Of a DNA stretch of 47,451 bases, positions 1 to 8,747 are shown in pieces. How positions within the stretch are numbered: the stretch's first letter is position 1; each line of letters opens with the position of its first letter. Source of the DNA: an uncultured Nostoc sp. (GTDB taxonomy: Bacteria > Cyanobacteriota > Cyanobacteriia > Cyanobacteriales > Nostocaceae); the NCBI RefSeq assembly GCF_937863485.1, contig NZ_CALMFY010000106.1, positions 1 through 47,451 of the forward strand, in the 5' to 3' direction. A program made the position numbers and the translations under genes. The notes under the pieces were generated by a model. It did no database searches and was not told the DNA's origin. It worked only from the letters and a program-made list of their open reading frames with translations.

Positions 1-126
1 CTTACTTATCCTGACTGATTTTCGTCCTCTTTGCAAAAAACTGGGATGCTCCCAAGTATAAGTGTGCTAAACCGTAGTCTGCGCCATACTAATGTAGTAG
101 TTAGCTGCTTTAGTAATTTTATACTC

Positions 127-801
127 ATGACACTCTTCTCCTACTGCCTACGTTACGATGATGGCTCGGCTCCTAACCCATTCTGGGAAGTTTGCACTCT
201 CGCAATTTGCAAGCCTGTTATCCGACGAGTAGCAAGCATTGGAGATTGGGTTGTAGGACTTGGTTCTACACAGTCACCAATTGGGAATATTGCTGATTAC
301 GTTGTGTATGCGATGCAGGTAACGGACAAGATGACATTGCAAGAATACGACGAGTTTTGCCGAGTTCATAGTCCTCACAAAATTCCAAAGTGGGAGAGCG
401 AGAAGTTCGAGTATCGTGTTGGCGATTGCATCTACGATTACAGCCAAGCAGAACAAATAGTATTGCGTTCAAGTGTTCATGGCAAGAGTAATCAACAAAC
501 AGATTTAGGCGGTATCAGTGTTTTAATGTCGCGGCACTTCTACTACTTCGGTGACAAGGCTGTTCATTTGCCTGCTTCGCTCACTCCACTTGTTCATAAA
601 AACCAAGGACACAAATCGACAGCAAATCACCTATACGTAAAGCCATTTGTAACTTGGATCGATAATTTAGGGTACACGCCTAACCAAGTATATGGTGAAC
701 CCCAACTAAAAAAGGAATTTATCTTCAACCCAGATATTAACGGTTGCTGTGCCCGATGCAATTTGCAAGATGACGATGCTGATCAGAGGAGTAATTGCTA
801 G
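127..801 (+). CDS. Nmad2-like (nucleotide modification associated domain 2) protein
   Basis: A predicted soluble protein of 224 residues. It resembles the Nmad2 family, whose members were linked by genome context to DNA base modification; their biochemistry is not settled. Family-like features are the N-terminus TLFSYCLRYDDGSAPNPFWE, then VCTLAICKPVIRR, a GDWVVGLGS segment, a central YAMQVTDKMTLQEYDEFC segment and a late RHFYYFGD. The reading frame stays open upstream to 31, but those 32 residues are unlike the family, so I start at the ATG at 127. No clear Shine-Dalgarno lies before it. No modification enzyme is adjacent; DUF29 follows after 84 bp. The family call rests on remembered sequence patterns, not on a search. 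Confidence 0.6.
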   Translation: MTLFSYCLRYDDGSAPNPFWEVCTLAICKPVIRRVASIGDWVVGLGSTQSPIGNIADYVVYAMQVTDKMTLQEYDEFCRVHSPHKIPKWESEKFEYRVGDCIYDYSQAEQIVLRSSVHGKSNQQTDLGGISVLMSRHFYYFGDKAVHLPASLTPLVHKNQGHKSTANHLYVKPFVTWIDNLGYTPNQVYGEPQLKKEFIFNPDINGCCARCNLQDDDADQRSNC

Positions 802-885
802 ATTACTTTTGTAAGATATCTAGTACAGCACTGCATTGGGCGAAAATATGATAAATGTCGTTGAAAGCAGAGGAGGTAACTGTTG

Positions 886-1323
886 ATGAGTAAAGCAACA
901 CTCTACAATCAGGACTTTCTACTGTGGACACAACAACAGGCTGAGTGCCTGAAGAAAGGACGCTGGGCTGAGTTAGACGTTGAACATTTGGTAGAGGAAC
1001 TAGAGGCTTTGGGTCGGAGTGAACAAAAGGAACTTGGAAGTTATTTGCAGGTGCTTTTAATGCACTTACTCAAATGCCAATATCAACCAGAGCGAAAAAC
1101 CAAAAGTTGGGTTAACACAATCTCTAACAGCCGAAACCAAATTCAAGATTGCTTGGAAGATACTCCCAGTTTGCAGCGCTTTCTTGAGGATTGGGAGTGG
1201 ATAGAGAAATATTATCGCCGTGCCCGTCGAGACGCAGCCAAGGAGACTCAAATGCCAATAGAAACTTTTCCCCTTAAGTGTCCTTTTACTATGGAACAAG
1301 TTCTTAATCCTGACTTCCTCTAA
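886..1323 (+). CDS. DUF29 family protein
   Basis: A 145-residue, probably cytoplasmic helical protein of the DUF29 family, which is very abundant in cyanobacteria and has no known biochemical role. Diagnostic features are the N-terminal LYNQDFLLWTQQQAECLKKG, then a WAELDVEHLVEELEALGRSE segment, a helix with LLMHLLKCQYQP, and the C-terminal CPFTMEQVLNPDFL. The length is normal, so it looks intact. A strong AGGAGG at 871-876 sits 9 bases before the ATG at 886. A TTG at 883 would also fit, but ATG is preferred. It may be co-transcribed with the Nmad2-like gene. Confidence 0.88.
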   Translation: MSKATLYNQDFLLWTQQQAECLKKGRWAELDVEHLVEELEALGRSEQKELGSYLQVLLMHLLKCQYQPERKTKSWVNTISNSRNQIQDCLEDTPSLQRFLEDWEWIEKYYRRARRDAAKETQMPIETFPLKCPFTMEQVLNPDFL

Positions 1324-1349
1324 GTTAGACTGCTGATCCTAAGCAATAT

Positions 1350-1572
1350 GAATGATATCATGTCCGTTGCTGAATCAGAGTATGAATTGGCATTTTTCGA
1401 TATGACTAAACAACGGTTCTTTGCGTCTTTGCGTGAGACTAATTCATACTTTCAATCAGCAACGCCATATCATGTCCGGCTAATCACAAATCAATTAAAA
1501 TTTCTTTGCGTAAGAGCGTCCCCGTGTCTTTGCGTCAGCCTAAATAATAAGTCTTTTACCGGACATGATATG
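1350..1572. repeat. Nested inverted and direct repeats in the spacer after DUF29
   Basis: The 1324-1775 spacer has no convincing gene. A 23-base arm at 1366-1388 pairs with 1441-1463 with three mismatches. The 14-mer CATATCATGTCCGG at 1466-1479 is exactly inverted at 1559-1572, and a related TATCATGTCCG occurs at 1356-1366. Between the arms are TTTGCGTCTTTGCGTGAG-like motifs (1420-1437 and 1502-1540) that look like generic cyanobacterial intergenic repeats. The arrangement suggests a non-autonomous repeat, possibly one copy nested in another. No transposase is present. Confidence 0.55.
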
Positions 1573-1775
1573 AGTGGTACAAAGAAGACCTCGCCTCCAC
1601 GCAAACCAGCATCATAAATACCTGAATCAAATCCTATATCTAATTTTTTTGCTATGGTGATCCCAAAGGAATTATTAAGTACTTACGAGGTGTCAATCAA
1701 GTAACTAGTTAATTAGCTTGTATATTAAACTACAAATACACATAAATATATTCTCTAGAAAGTGGATCTATTTTG

Positions 1776-2213
1776 TTACTGATTGGGTTGGGCAATACGC
1801 ATTTCGCTCTCTTCCAATGTTTGTAACAATAGACTCCTTGCCTGCAATTGCCAACCCCATTTCTGAATTCTGTAAGCTAATACAGTCCCCACTACAGACG
1901 CTAACAAGCCTATAGGTTGATTTAAAGAAATTCCCAGCAACAAACCCAATCCAGCAATTCCCCAAAATGGTAAAGCTACTGCTTGCCTTTGTTCTTCCAC
2001 AACTTGGGTAATTATATTAGATTTTATAGTAGCAAGTAATGCCTCTTTGACTTGCTGCTGTTCTGTTGCTGATACTGTTAAACCTATTTGACGGCGCAGT
2101 TTTTCAATTTTACGGGCATCAGTGCTGTACTCAGTTAGCTCATCTTCTGCCATTTTCAGCAGTCGTTCTAGTTGCACCATTGTGGATTGCTTCAGGTATT
2201 CAGATATAGCCAT
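1776..2213 (-). CDS. Small membrane protein of unknown function
   Basis: A 145-residue protein that I cannot assign to a named family. Residues 1-75 are charged and helical, with an ELTEYSTDARKIEKLRRQIG stretch likely to form a coiled coil. Residues about 80-115 form two hydrophobic segments (LPFWGIAGLGLLLGIS and IGLLASVVGTVLAYRI) that could make a short membrane hairpin. The C-terminus is polar. It starts at the ATG at 2211-2213. It is transcribed away from ppsA, and a repeat element lies between the two genes. Codon use looks ordinary for the region. Confidence 0.6.
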   Translation of the reverse strand: MAISEYLKQSTMVQLERLLKMAEDELTEYSTDARKIEKLRRQIGLTVSATEQQQVKEALLATIKSNIITQVVEEQRQAVALPFWGIAGLGLLLGISLNQPIGLLASVVGTVLAYRIQKWGWQLQARSLLLQTLEESEMRIAQPNQ

Positions 2214-2319
2214 TATCTCTAATAATTGTTATTTCTAGACTATAGTTTGCAATTTAATTGCACAATCCAAAATCACCTCGCTGGCTGCAAAATCTAAAAT
2301 TGAAGATAGGAAAAATATA

Positions 2320-2430
2320 CTAGTACACCACGGCGGAAATAGAGCAACCATTTAAAATCCCTAAAAAACCCATTCCGTAATACTTTTGACTTTTGACTTT
2401 TGACTTTTGACTTCCGCCTTGCGGTACTAG
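2320..2430. mobile_element. MITE-like element, copy 1 (111 bp)
   Basis: The ends are inverted: CTAGTAC, a short gap and GGCGGAA on the left, and the reverse complement TTCCGCC, a gap and GTACTAG on the right. The interior holds the motif ATAGAGCAACCATTTAAAAT and then four TTTTGAC heptamers at 2391-2418. A second copy, with the same length within one base and about ten differences, lies at 18712-18821. No coding capacity and no clear target-site duplication are visible. It lies in the ppsA promoter region, ending 47 bp before the start codon. Confidence 0.75.
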
Positions 2431-2477
2431 TGGTTAGGCACTGATCAAATTGAGTATAAACTTAAAAGGTAATTTTT

Positions 2478-4973
2478 ATGACTACTGTATCTAAAAGCAC
2501 TTTATCTGTATCTGCAAAAGAGCGATCGCTAATTCTGTGGTTTGATGAAGTTGGTATTGCTGATATCCCTGTAGTTGGTGGTAAAAATGCCTCACTGGGG
2601 GAAATGATTCAACAGCTAACGCCCAAAGGTATTAACGTTCCCACTGGATTCGCCACAACTGCTTATGCTTATCGTCATTTCATCCAATCAGCAGGGTTAG
2701 AAGCAAAGTTACGCCAACTCTTTGCTGACTTGGATGTTGAGGATGTGAAAAATTTACGAGAACGGGGGAAAAAAGCGCGATCGCTATTAATCCATACCCC
2801 ATTTCCTGTAGAATTGCGAGATGCGATCGCTAAAGCTTATCAGAGTCTTAGTGAACGATACAACGCAGAGACAGATGTTGCAGTCCGTTCCAGCGCCACC
2901 GCCGAAGACCTCCCCGATGCTAGTTTTGCAGGACAGCAGGAAACTTACCTTAACGTTGTCGGTGCTGAAGGAGTTTTAGCAGCTTGTCATAAATGCTTTG
3001 CTTCCCTATTTACCGATCGCGCCATTTCTTATCGCCACACCAAGGGATTTGACCACTTTAGCATTGCTCTAGCTGTGGGCGTGCAAAAAATGGTGCGCTC
3101 TGACTTAGCAACCTCTGGGGTGATGTTCTCCATTGACACAGAAACCGGTTTTAAGGATGCGGCACTGATTACAGCCGCCTACGGTTTAGGGGAAAATGTT
3201 GTTCAAGGGTCTGTAAATCCTGATGAATACTATGTTTTTAAACCAACTTTAAAAGCTGGTTTCCGCCCAATTATCGATAAAAAATTGGGCAGTAAAGAAC
3301 TGAAAATGATTTATGATGACGGCTCAAAATTCACGAAAAATGTTTCTGTTTCGACCAGCGAAAGAGGCAAATTCGCCCTAAGTGATGAAGAGATTTTACA
3401 ACTAGCAAATTGGGCGTGTTTAATTGAAGACCATTATTCCCATGTCCACGGCATTTTCACTCCAATGGATATCGAGTGGGCAAAAGATGGAATTACTAAC
3501 CAACTTTTTATTGTGCAAGCGCGTCCTGAAACCGTCCAGTCGCAGAAGACGGGAAATGTGTTGCGGAGTTATCGGTTGGTATTGGGGGATAGGGAATGGG
3601 GAATAGGGAATGGGGAAAAATCTTCCCTCCCTGATTCCCAATCCCCAATCCCTCTTGTTACGGGACGGGCGATTGGGGAAGCTATTAATCAAGGGAAAGT
3701 ACGCCTAATTTTAGATGTTCAGAAACTCGAACAGTTCAAACCTGGGGAAGTTTTAGTGACAGAAAGAACTGATCCCGATTGGGAACCGATTATGAAACGC
3801 GCCAGTGCAATTGTCACCAATTCTGGTGGCCGCACATGTCATGCAGCGATCATTGCGCGAGAATTGGGTGTACCTGCGATCGTGGGATGCGGCAATGCTA
3901 CAGAAATTTTGAAACCTGGTCAAGAGGTAACAATTTCTTGCGCTGAAGGGGAAGAAGGAAAAGTTTATGCAGGCTTATTACCTTTTGAAGTGAAAGAAGT
4001 TCCTTTAGAGAACTTACCCCGCACCCGCACTCAAATTTTAATGAATGTTGGTAATCCCCAAGAAGCATTAAGTTTATCGGCAATTCCTAACGATGGAGTC
4101 GGTTTAGCGCGGACAGAATTTATCATCGCTAACCAAATCCAAATTCATCCAATGGCGTTGATTCACTATGACTTATTAAAAGATGAATTTGTCAAAGCTA
4201 AAATTGCTGAAATTACTGCACTTTACGACGAAAAATCCCAGTATTTTGTTGATAAATTAGCCCAAGGTATAGGTAGAATTGCGGCGGCATTTTATCCCAA
4301 ACCAGTGATTGTCCGAACCTCAGATTTCAAAAGTAATGAATATGCCAATTTGTTAGGTGGGCGACAGTTTGAACCCCACGAAGAAAATCCAATGCTGGGT
4401 TGGCGGGGGGCGGCACGTTACTATGATCAAGGTTACAGGGAAGCTTTTGCCCTAGAATGTCATGCCATCAAGCGGGTAAGGGAAGAAATGGGTTTAACGA
4501 ATGTTATCCCCATGATTCCCTTTTGTCGTACTCCCGATGAAGGGCGTTTGGTTTTGGCAGAGATGGCAAAAAATGGTTTAAAGCAGGGTGTTAACGACTT
4601 GCAGGTTTATGTGATGTGTGAGTTGCCCAGTAATGTTATTCTGGCTGAGGACTTTGCTGAGGTATTTGATGGCTTCTCGATTGGTTCCAATGATTTAACT
4701 CAGCTGACACTGGGGATAGACAGGGATTCAGCGTTAGTGGCGAGGTTGTTTGATGAGCGCAGTCCTGCTGTCAAGCAAATGGTGAAAATGGCTATAAAAG
4801 CTGCAAAAAAATATAACTGCAAAATCGGCATTTGTGGGCAAGCACCCAGCGATTACCCAGAATTTGCTCAGTTTTTGGTGGAACAAGGAATTGACTCAAT
4901 CAGTCTGAATCCAGATTCGGTTTTAAAGACGATGTTGGAAGTGGCAAAAGTCGAGGGTGTTGAGTCAGTTTAA
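2478..4973 (+). CDS. ppsA: Phosphoenolpyruvate synthase
   Basis: Converts pyruvate, ATP and water to PEP, AMP and phosphate, the gluconeogenic bypass of pyruvate kinase; cytoplasmic. The 831 residues show three parts. The N-terminal ATP-grasp domain (about 15-360) includes GGKNASLGEMI, a VRSSATAEDLPDASFAGQQE segment and MDIEWAKDG. The mobile phosphohistidine domain (about 395-480) has GGRTCHAAIIARELGVPAIV with catalytic His455. The PEP/pyruvate TIM barrel (about 500-820) ends with CGQAPSDYPEFAQFLVEQGI, with Cys786 at the expected acid/base position. It is longer than E. coli PpsA (792 residues), partly because of repeat-derived residues between the first two domains at about 369-393. Start is ATG with a weak AAAAGG upstream. 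Confidence 0.96.
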   Translation: MTTVSKSTLSVSAKERSLILWFDEVGIADIPVVGGKNASLGEMIQQLTPKGINVPTGFATTAYAYRHFIQSAGLEAKLRQLFADLDVEDVKNLRERGKKARSLLIHTPFPVELRDAIAKAYQSLSERYNAETDVAVRSSATAEDLPDASFAGQQETYLNVVGAEGVLAACHKCFASLFTDRAISYRHTKGFDHFSIALAVGVQKMVRSDLATSGVMFSIDTETGFKDAALITAAYGLGENVVQGSVNPDEYYVFKPTLKAGFRPIIDKKLGSKELKMIYDDGSKFTKNVSVSTSERGKFALSDEEILQLANWACLIEDHYSHVHGIFTPMDIEWAKDGITNQLFIVQARPETVQSQKTGNVLRSYRLVLGDREWGIGNGEKSSLPDSQSPIPLVTGRAIGEAINQGKVRLILDVQKLEQFKPGEVLVTERTDPDWEPIMKRASAIVTNSGGRTCHAAIIARELGVPAIVGCGNATEILKPGQEVTISCAEGEEGKVYAGLLPFEVKEVPLENLPRTRTQILMNVGNPQEALSLSAIPNDGVGLARTEFIIANQIQIHPMALIHYDLLKDEFVKAKIAEITALYDEKSQYFVDKLAQGIGRIAAAFYPKPVIVRTSDFKSNEYANLLGGRQFEPHEENPMLGWRGAARYYDQGYREAFALECHAIKRVREEMGLTNVIPMIPFCRTPDEGRLVLAEMAKNGLKQGVNDLQVYVMCELPSNVILAEDFAEVFDGFSIGSNDLTQLTLGIDRDSALVARLFDERSPAVKQMVKMAIKAAKKYNCKIGICGQAPSDYPEFAQFLVEQGIDSISLNPDSVLKTMLEVAKVEGVESV
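3581..3657 (+). repeat. Intergenic-type G-rich/C-rich repeat in frame inside ppsA
   Basis: The stretch holds GGGATAGGGAATGGGGAATA and a second GGGAATGGGG, a short centre, and then the near-complementary GATTCCCAATCCCCAATCCC. The halves can pair as an imperfect hairpin. Such GGGGATTGGGG strings are usual between genes in Nostoc relatives, and one also sits at 40303-40324 in this window. It encodes residues about 369-393 (REWGIGNGEK then LPDSQSPIPL) between the ATP-grasp and phosphohistidine domains. The frame is kept. Confidence 0.75.
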
Positions 4974-5021
4974 TCGCCAGTATACTTCTATAAAGAGTGA
5001 AAACTTCCCCCGTTATTCGCA

Positions 5022-6764
5022 ATGAGTACAACGACCACTAAGCCGAAACAATTCGATCCTCAGCTATGGCAGCAATTTGTGGAAGTTGCTAAACCTTACT
5101 GGTTTTCTGAGCAAAAGTGGAAAGCTAGAGGACTACTACTACTATTGCTAGTGCTGGCATTAGCGGTAAATGCCATTAATGTCAGTATTAGCTTTATTTT
5201 CCGAAATATTAATACTTCATTGGCAAATTTTCCTCAAAGTCGAGATGCGACCAACTTTTGGAAATTCATCGCTATTTATGCTGGCCTTTTAGTGATTGCA
5301 ACTCCGATAATTGTGATGTTTGGCTATATCCAAGACAAGTTGGGATTGCAATGGCGGGAGTGGTTAACAAATCACTTTTTGGATAAATATTTCCAAAATC
5401 GTGCTTATTATCGGATTAATTTTAATGATAAAATTGATAACCCAGACCAACGAATTTCTGAAGACATCAGGGCATTTACCCGCACTAGCCTGTCATTTTC
5501 ACTGCTGATTCTGACATCAATTGTCACTTTAATTTCATTCACTGGAGTTTTATTATCCATCTCAGTTTCCTTATCAATTGCCCTTGTGACATATGCAATT
5601 GTTGGGACGATTATCACTGCCTGGGTTGGTCAACGATTAATTGGAATTAACTTCAATCAGCTTAAACGAGAGGCTGACTTTCGTTATAGTCTGGTTCATG
5701 TTCGTGATAATGCAGAATCCATCGCTTTTTACCAAGGTGAAGCAGAGGAGACAGTTCAGCTAAAAGATCGTTTACTGCGAGCAATCTGCAACTTTGATTT
5801 GTTGATTAGCTGGCAGCGAAATTTAGGTTTCTTTACTCAAAGCTATAGTTACTTTGTTGCAGCTCTACCCTACCTGGTAATCGCACCTATCTACTTTGCA
5901 GGCAAAACTGAATTTGGGACATTCACTCAAACAGCGATCGCCTTCCAACAAATTTTCAGCGCCTTGTCTGTTGTAGTCAACCAGTTTGAAAGTCTGACAG
6001 CTTTTGCAGCAGGAGTTGAGCGGATGGGTGGCCTAGCTGATGCCTTGGAAAAGCCATCCCCAAAGTCCCCAGAAATGACAACTATCGCCATGACAGAAGA
6101 TTCGCAGCTAGCATTACGTCATGTCACCTTGCTGACTCCCAACTATCAACGCACCTTGGTTAGGGATTTACCATTAAGCTTGCAGCCGGGAGAGGGTTTG
6201 GTAATTGTCGGTAACAGTGGTAGTGGTAAGAGTTCTTTATTAAGAGCGATCGCTGGATTATGGAATGCGGGTACTGGTCAAATTATTCGTCCTCCGCTCT
6301 CGGAAATGATGTTTTTACCGCAACGTCCATATATGGTATTGGGTTCTTTGCGAAGTCAGTTGCTCTATCCCAACACCAATAGTGATATCAGTGAAACCAA
6401 GATGTGCCATGTCTTAGCACAGGTAAACTTAGCAGATTTACCAGAACGACTTGGAGGTTTTGACATAGAGCTAGATTGGGCAAATGTACTCTCATTGGGA
6501 GAGCAACAGCGCCTTGCTTTTGCGCGACTTCTACTGAATACACCAAGTTATGTCATCCTAGATGAAGCTACAAGTGCGCTGGATCTTGCTAATGAAAAGA
6601 ACCTTTATCAACAACTCAAAGCTAAACAAACTACATTAATCAGCGTCGGGCACCGCCCTAGCTTATTACAGTACCATGAGTACGTATTAGAGCTAGATGG
6701 CAATTCTAACTGGCAGTTGATACCCACTGAGGAATATACTGTTAACCTCAATGCCTTTAACTAA
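5022..6764 (+). CDS. ABC exporter half-transporter, SbmA/BacA/YddA type
   Basis: A fused membrane plus ATPase subunit of 580 residues, predicted to work as an inner-membrane homodimer. The permease half (about 1-340) has several hydrophobic segments (for example 36-58, 87-110 and 162-205) and the EWLTNHFLDKYFQNRAYYRI stretch typical of the ABC_membrane_2/SbmA-BacA group, related to the peroxisomal ABCD family. The ATPase half has Walker A GNSGSGKSS (Lys403), the signature LSLGEQQ (490-496), Walker B VILDEAT (Asp514, Glu515) and a late H-loop VGHRPS. The substrate is unknown; relatives take peptides, cobalamin or acyl compounds. It follows ppsA by 48 bp, so shared transcription is possible. 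Confidence 0.9.
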   Translation: MSTTTTKPKQFDPQLWQQFVEVAKPYWFSEQKWKARGLLLLLLVLALAVNAINVSISFIFRNINTSLANFPQSRDATNFWKFIAIYAGLLVIATPIIVMFGYIQDKLGLQWREWLTNHFLDKYFQNRAYYRINFNDKIDNPDQRISEDIRAFTRTSLSFSLLILTSIVTLISFTGVLLSISVSLSIALVTYAIVGTIITAWVGQRLIGINFNQLKREADFRYSLVHVRDNAESIAFYQGEAEETVQLKDRLLRAICNFDLLISWQRNLGFFTQSYSYFVAALPYLVIAPIYFAGKTEFGTFTQTAIAFQQIFSALSVVVNQFESLTAFAAGVERMGGLADALEKPSPKSPEMTTIAMTEDSQLALRHVTLLTPNYQRTLVRDLPLSLQPGEGLVIVGNSGSGKSSLLRAIAGLWNAGTGQIIRPPLSEMMFLPQRPYMVLGSLRSQLLYPNTNSDISETKMCHVLAQVNLADLPERLGGFDIELDWANVLSLGEQQRLAFARLLLNTPSYVILDEATSALDLANEKNLYQQLKAKQTTLISVGHRPSLLQYHEYVLELDGNSNWQLIPTEEYTVNLNAFN

Positions 6765-6943
6765 TGCTCAAAGCCTTCGATTAATCATCTCTCGTCATTA
6801 CAATGGTTGCCAGTTATTACTAATAAAACCAGCAGGAGTGATATGATTTCTGTCTAATTAATAGCCTAATCTCAAAAAACTACCTATGAGAGAAGAGAAG
6901 CAGGGGGAGCAGGGGAAAATTCTTAATTGTTGACTTTTGACTA

Positions 6944-8452
6944 ATGAATAAAAAGTGGTTCCGAATTGGCATGGTAAGTATATTTATTCTCTCAGTTGCC
7001 TTACGATTTTGGGGACTGGAGAGATTTAACACTCTGGTGTTTGATGAAGTTTACTTTGCGAAATTCGGTAATAATTATCTCACGCATACGCCATTTTTTA
7101 ATGCCCATCCGCCGCTAAGTCAATATCTGATTGGCATCGGCATTTGGATTGGCAGTCACATTCCTTTTTGGCACGATACTGTGAATGGGCTGACAGGTTC
7201 AATGCGATCGCCTTGGACTTATCGGTGGTTCAATGCCCTCACAGGCTCATTTATCCCTTTAGTTGTGGCTGCGATCGCTTATCAATTGAGTTATCGTCGT
7301 AGCTTTGCAATCCTAGCAGGTTTGTTCACAGCTTGTGATGGTATCTTTCTAGTTGAGTCTCGCTACGCTTTAAGTAATATTTATATCGTCATCTTTGGTT
7401 TGTTAGGGCACTGGTTTTTATTATTGGCATTAGATAACCAAAATCGGCGACGTTCATTTTGGTTAGTTTTTGCTGGTATTACTTTTGGTGCGTCAGTCGG
7501 TACTAAGTGGAATGGTTTATGGTTTTTGTCAGGTGCTTATCTCATTTGGATAGCAGCTTGGGTAATTCGGGGAATGCATTCTTTTCTTAACTCCAAACTC
7601 TTTTTTAGATCCCTCTCATTGAAGGAGGCAGAAGGCAGGAGTCAGGAAGCAGAAGTTAGTACTTATTCTTCCTCATCTCAGACACCATTACAAAACTTGA
7701 CTCAGCTAAATATTTTCCAGATGCTATTTTATCTAGGAATTATCCCAGCTTTTATCTACAGCATCATCTGGATTCCCCACCTTCAACTAGATAAAACATA
7801 TGGATTCATTGCAGTACATCAGCAAATTTTGAAGTTTCACTTACATTTAGGTGGCAATAGTCCTAACGTGCATCCTTACTGTGCTGCCTGGTACAAATGG
7901 CCTTTGATGACTCGACCAATGGCATATTATTATCAAACGGCTGAAAGTATCACTGAACCATTACCTGTGATGGGGCCGCCTTTACCTGCCGGTGCTGGAC
8001 AAGTTATTTATGATGTCCATGCAATGGGCAATCCATTTTTATGGTGGTTTGGTGTCGCTGCCATATTGTTTTTAGTAGGGATGCTGGTATCACAATTAGT
8101 GATTTTTTGGGTGAAGGAAAAGCGTTTTTCTGTGCCTGCAACTCTTAGTGTTGATACTTGGATTGCCTTGTATTTAGTTATAAATTATGCTGCTAACTTA
8201 TTACCTTGGGTGAAGGTGACGAGGTGCGTTTTTATCTACCACTATATGTGTGCAGTAGTGTTTGTATTTTTAGCGATCGCTTGGTTTGTTGATCAGTGTC
8301 TTCGCAGTTATTATCAACAACTCCGGGCGATAGGTGTCACTATTACTTTTATCATTCTAGTTGCTTTTATTTTCTGGATGCCCGTTTATTTGGGTTTACC
8401 TCTCTCCCATAACGGTTATAAGCTGCGAATGTGGTTCAATTCTTGGATTTAA
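6944..8452 (+). CDS. PMT-family (GT39-like) lipid-linked glycosyltransferase, membrane protein
   Basis: A polytopic membrane enzyme of 502 residues, predicted to move a sugar from a polyprenyl-phosphate carrier to protein or lipid on the outer face of the plasma membrane. The N-terminal loop carries the acidic pair in LVFDEVYFAKFGNNYL (Asp34, Glu35), followed by FNAHPPLSQYLIGIG, matching the PMT signature. The C-terminal third resembles the PMT four-helix domain (for example VKVTRCVFIYHYMCAVVF). About 11 hydrophobic segments are visible. Residues about 226-245 are a low-complexity EAEGRSQEAEVSTYSSSS stretch encoded by a repeat. The substrate is not known. No Shine-Dalgarno is obvious; ATG at 6944 is the first start giving the family N-terminus. 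Confidence 0.9.
   Translation: MNKKWFRIGMVSIFILSVALRFWGLERFNTLVFDEVYFAKFGNNYLTHTPFFNAHPPLSQYLIGIGIWIGSHIPFWHDTVNGLTGSMRSPWTYRWFNALTGSFIPLVVAAIAYQLSYRRSFAILAGLFTACDGIFLVESRYALSNIYIVIFGLLGHWFLLLALDNQNRRRSFWLVFAGITFGASVGTKWNGLWFLSGAYLIWIAAWVIRGMHSFLNSKLFFRSLSLKEAEGRSQEAEVSTYSSSSQTPLQNLTQLNIFQMLFYLGIIPAFIYSIIWIPHLQLDKTYGFIAVHQQILKFHLHLGGNSPNVHPYCAAWYKWPLMTRPMAYYYQTAESITEPLPVMGPPLPAGAGQVIYDVHAMGNPFLWWFGVAAILFLVGMLVSQLVIFWVKEKRFSVPATLSVDTWIALYLVINYAANLLPWVKVTRCVFIYHYMCAVVFVFLAIAWFVDQCLRSYYQQLRAIGVTITFIILVAFIFWMPVYLGLPLSHNGYKLRMWFNSWI
7618..7662 (+). repeat. GGAGGCAGAAGGCAGGAG-type repeat in frame inside the PMT gene
   Basis: A purine-rich run (GAAGGAGGCAGAAGGCAGGA, then GTCAGGAAGCAGAAG) built from a GGCAGAA/GGCAGGAG unit often seen between genes in Nostocales. 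It encodes Lys/Glu/Gly/Arg/Ser-rich residues about 226-239 in a loop between membrane segments. The frame is kept. Bases 6897-6917 in the spacer before this gene contain a similar AGCAGGGGGAGCAGGGGAAA run. Confidence 0.6.
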
Positions 8453-8747
8453 TTAAAGGGGCATTGGCTAAACAGGGTATGGGGCATAAGGCATGGGAAG
8501 AATAATAACTCCTAACACCTAATCCCTTCCCGCGATAAGATTAACAGTAAACCAAAAAGTTTTTCCCCAAAGAGCTTTGACTGGTCGAAAAGGAGGGGAG
8601 GGGAAATTGGGGAAGCTGAAGGAGTAAAGAAAATAATTCAGTTCTGGCTAAATTGGCAAAAAATATTGCTCAATTGCCATCCAATTCCTCCCCTACCGAA
8701 TATCTCTGAAAGTTACACCAAATGCTTTATTTTAGTGCTATTGATTT
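8453..8747. other. Spacer with degenerate repeats, no gene seen
   Basis: The spacer between two convergent genes holds AGGGTATGGGGCATAAGGCA-type low-complexity sequence near its left end. Arms GGGGAGGGGAAATTGG (8594-8609) and CCAATTCCTCCCC (8682-8694) are approximately inverted, so a long hairpin could form. I see no coding sequence and no intact mobile element. Confidence 0.4.

Noticed and set aside
1348..1617. 89-codon open frame on the + strand
   Set aside because: It covers inverted repeats and TTTGCGTCTTTGCG-type spacer motifs and has no protein-like conservation.
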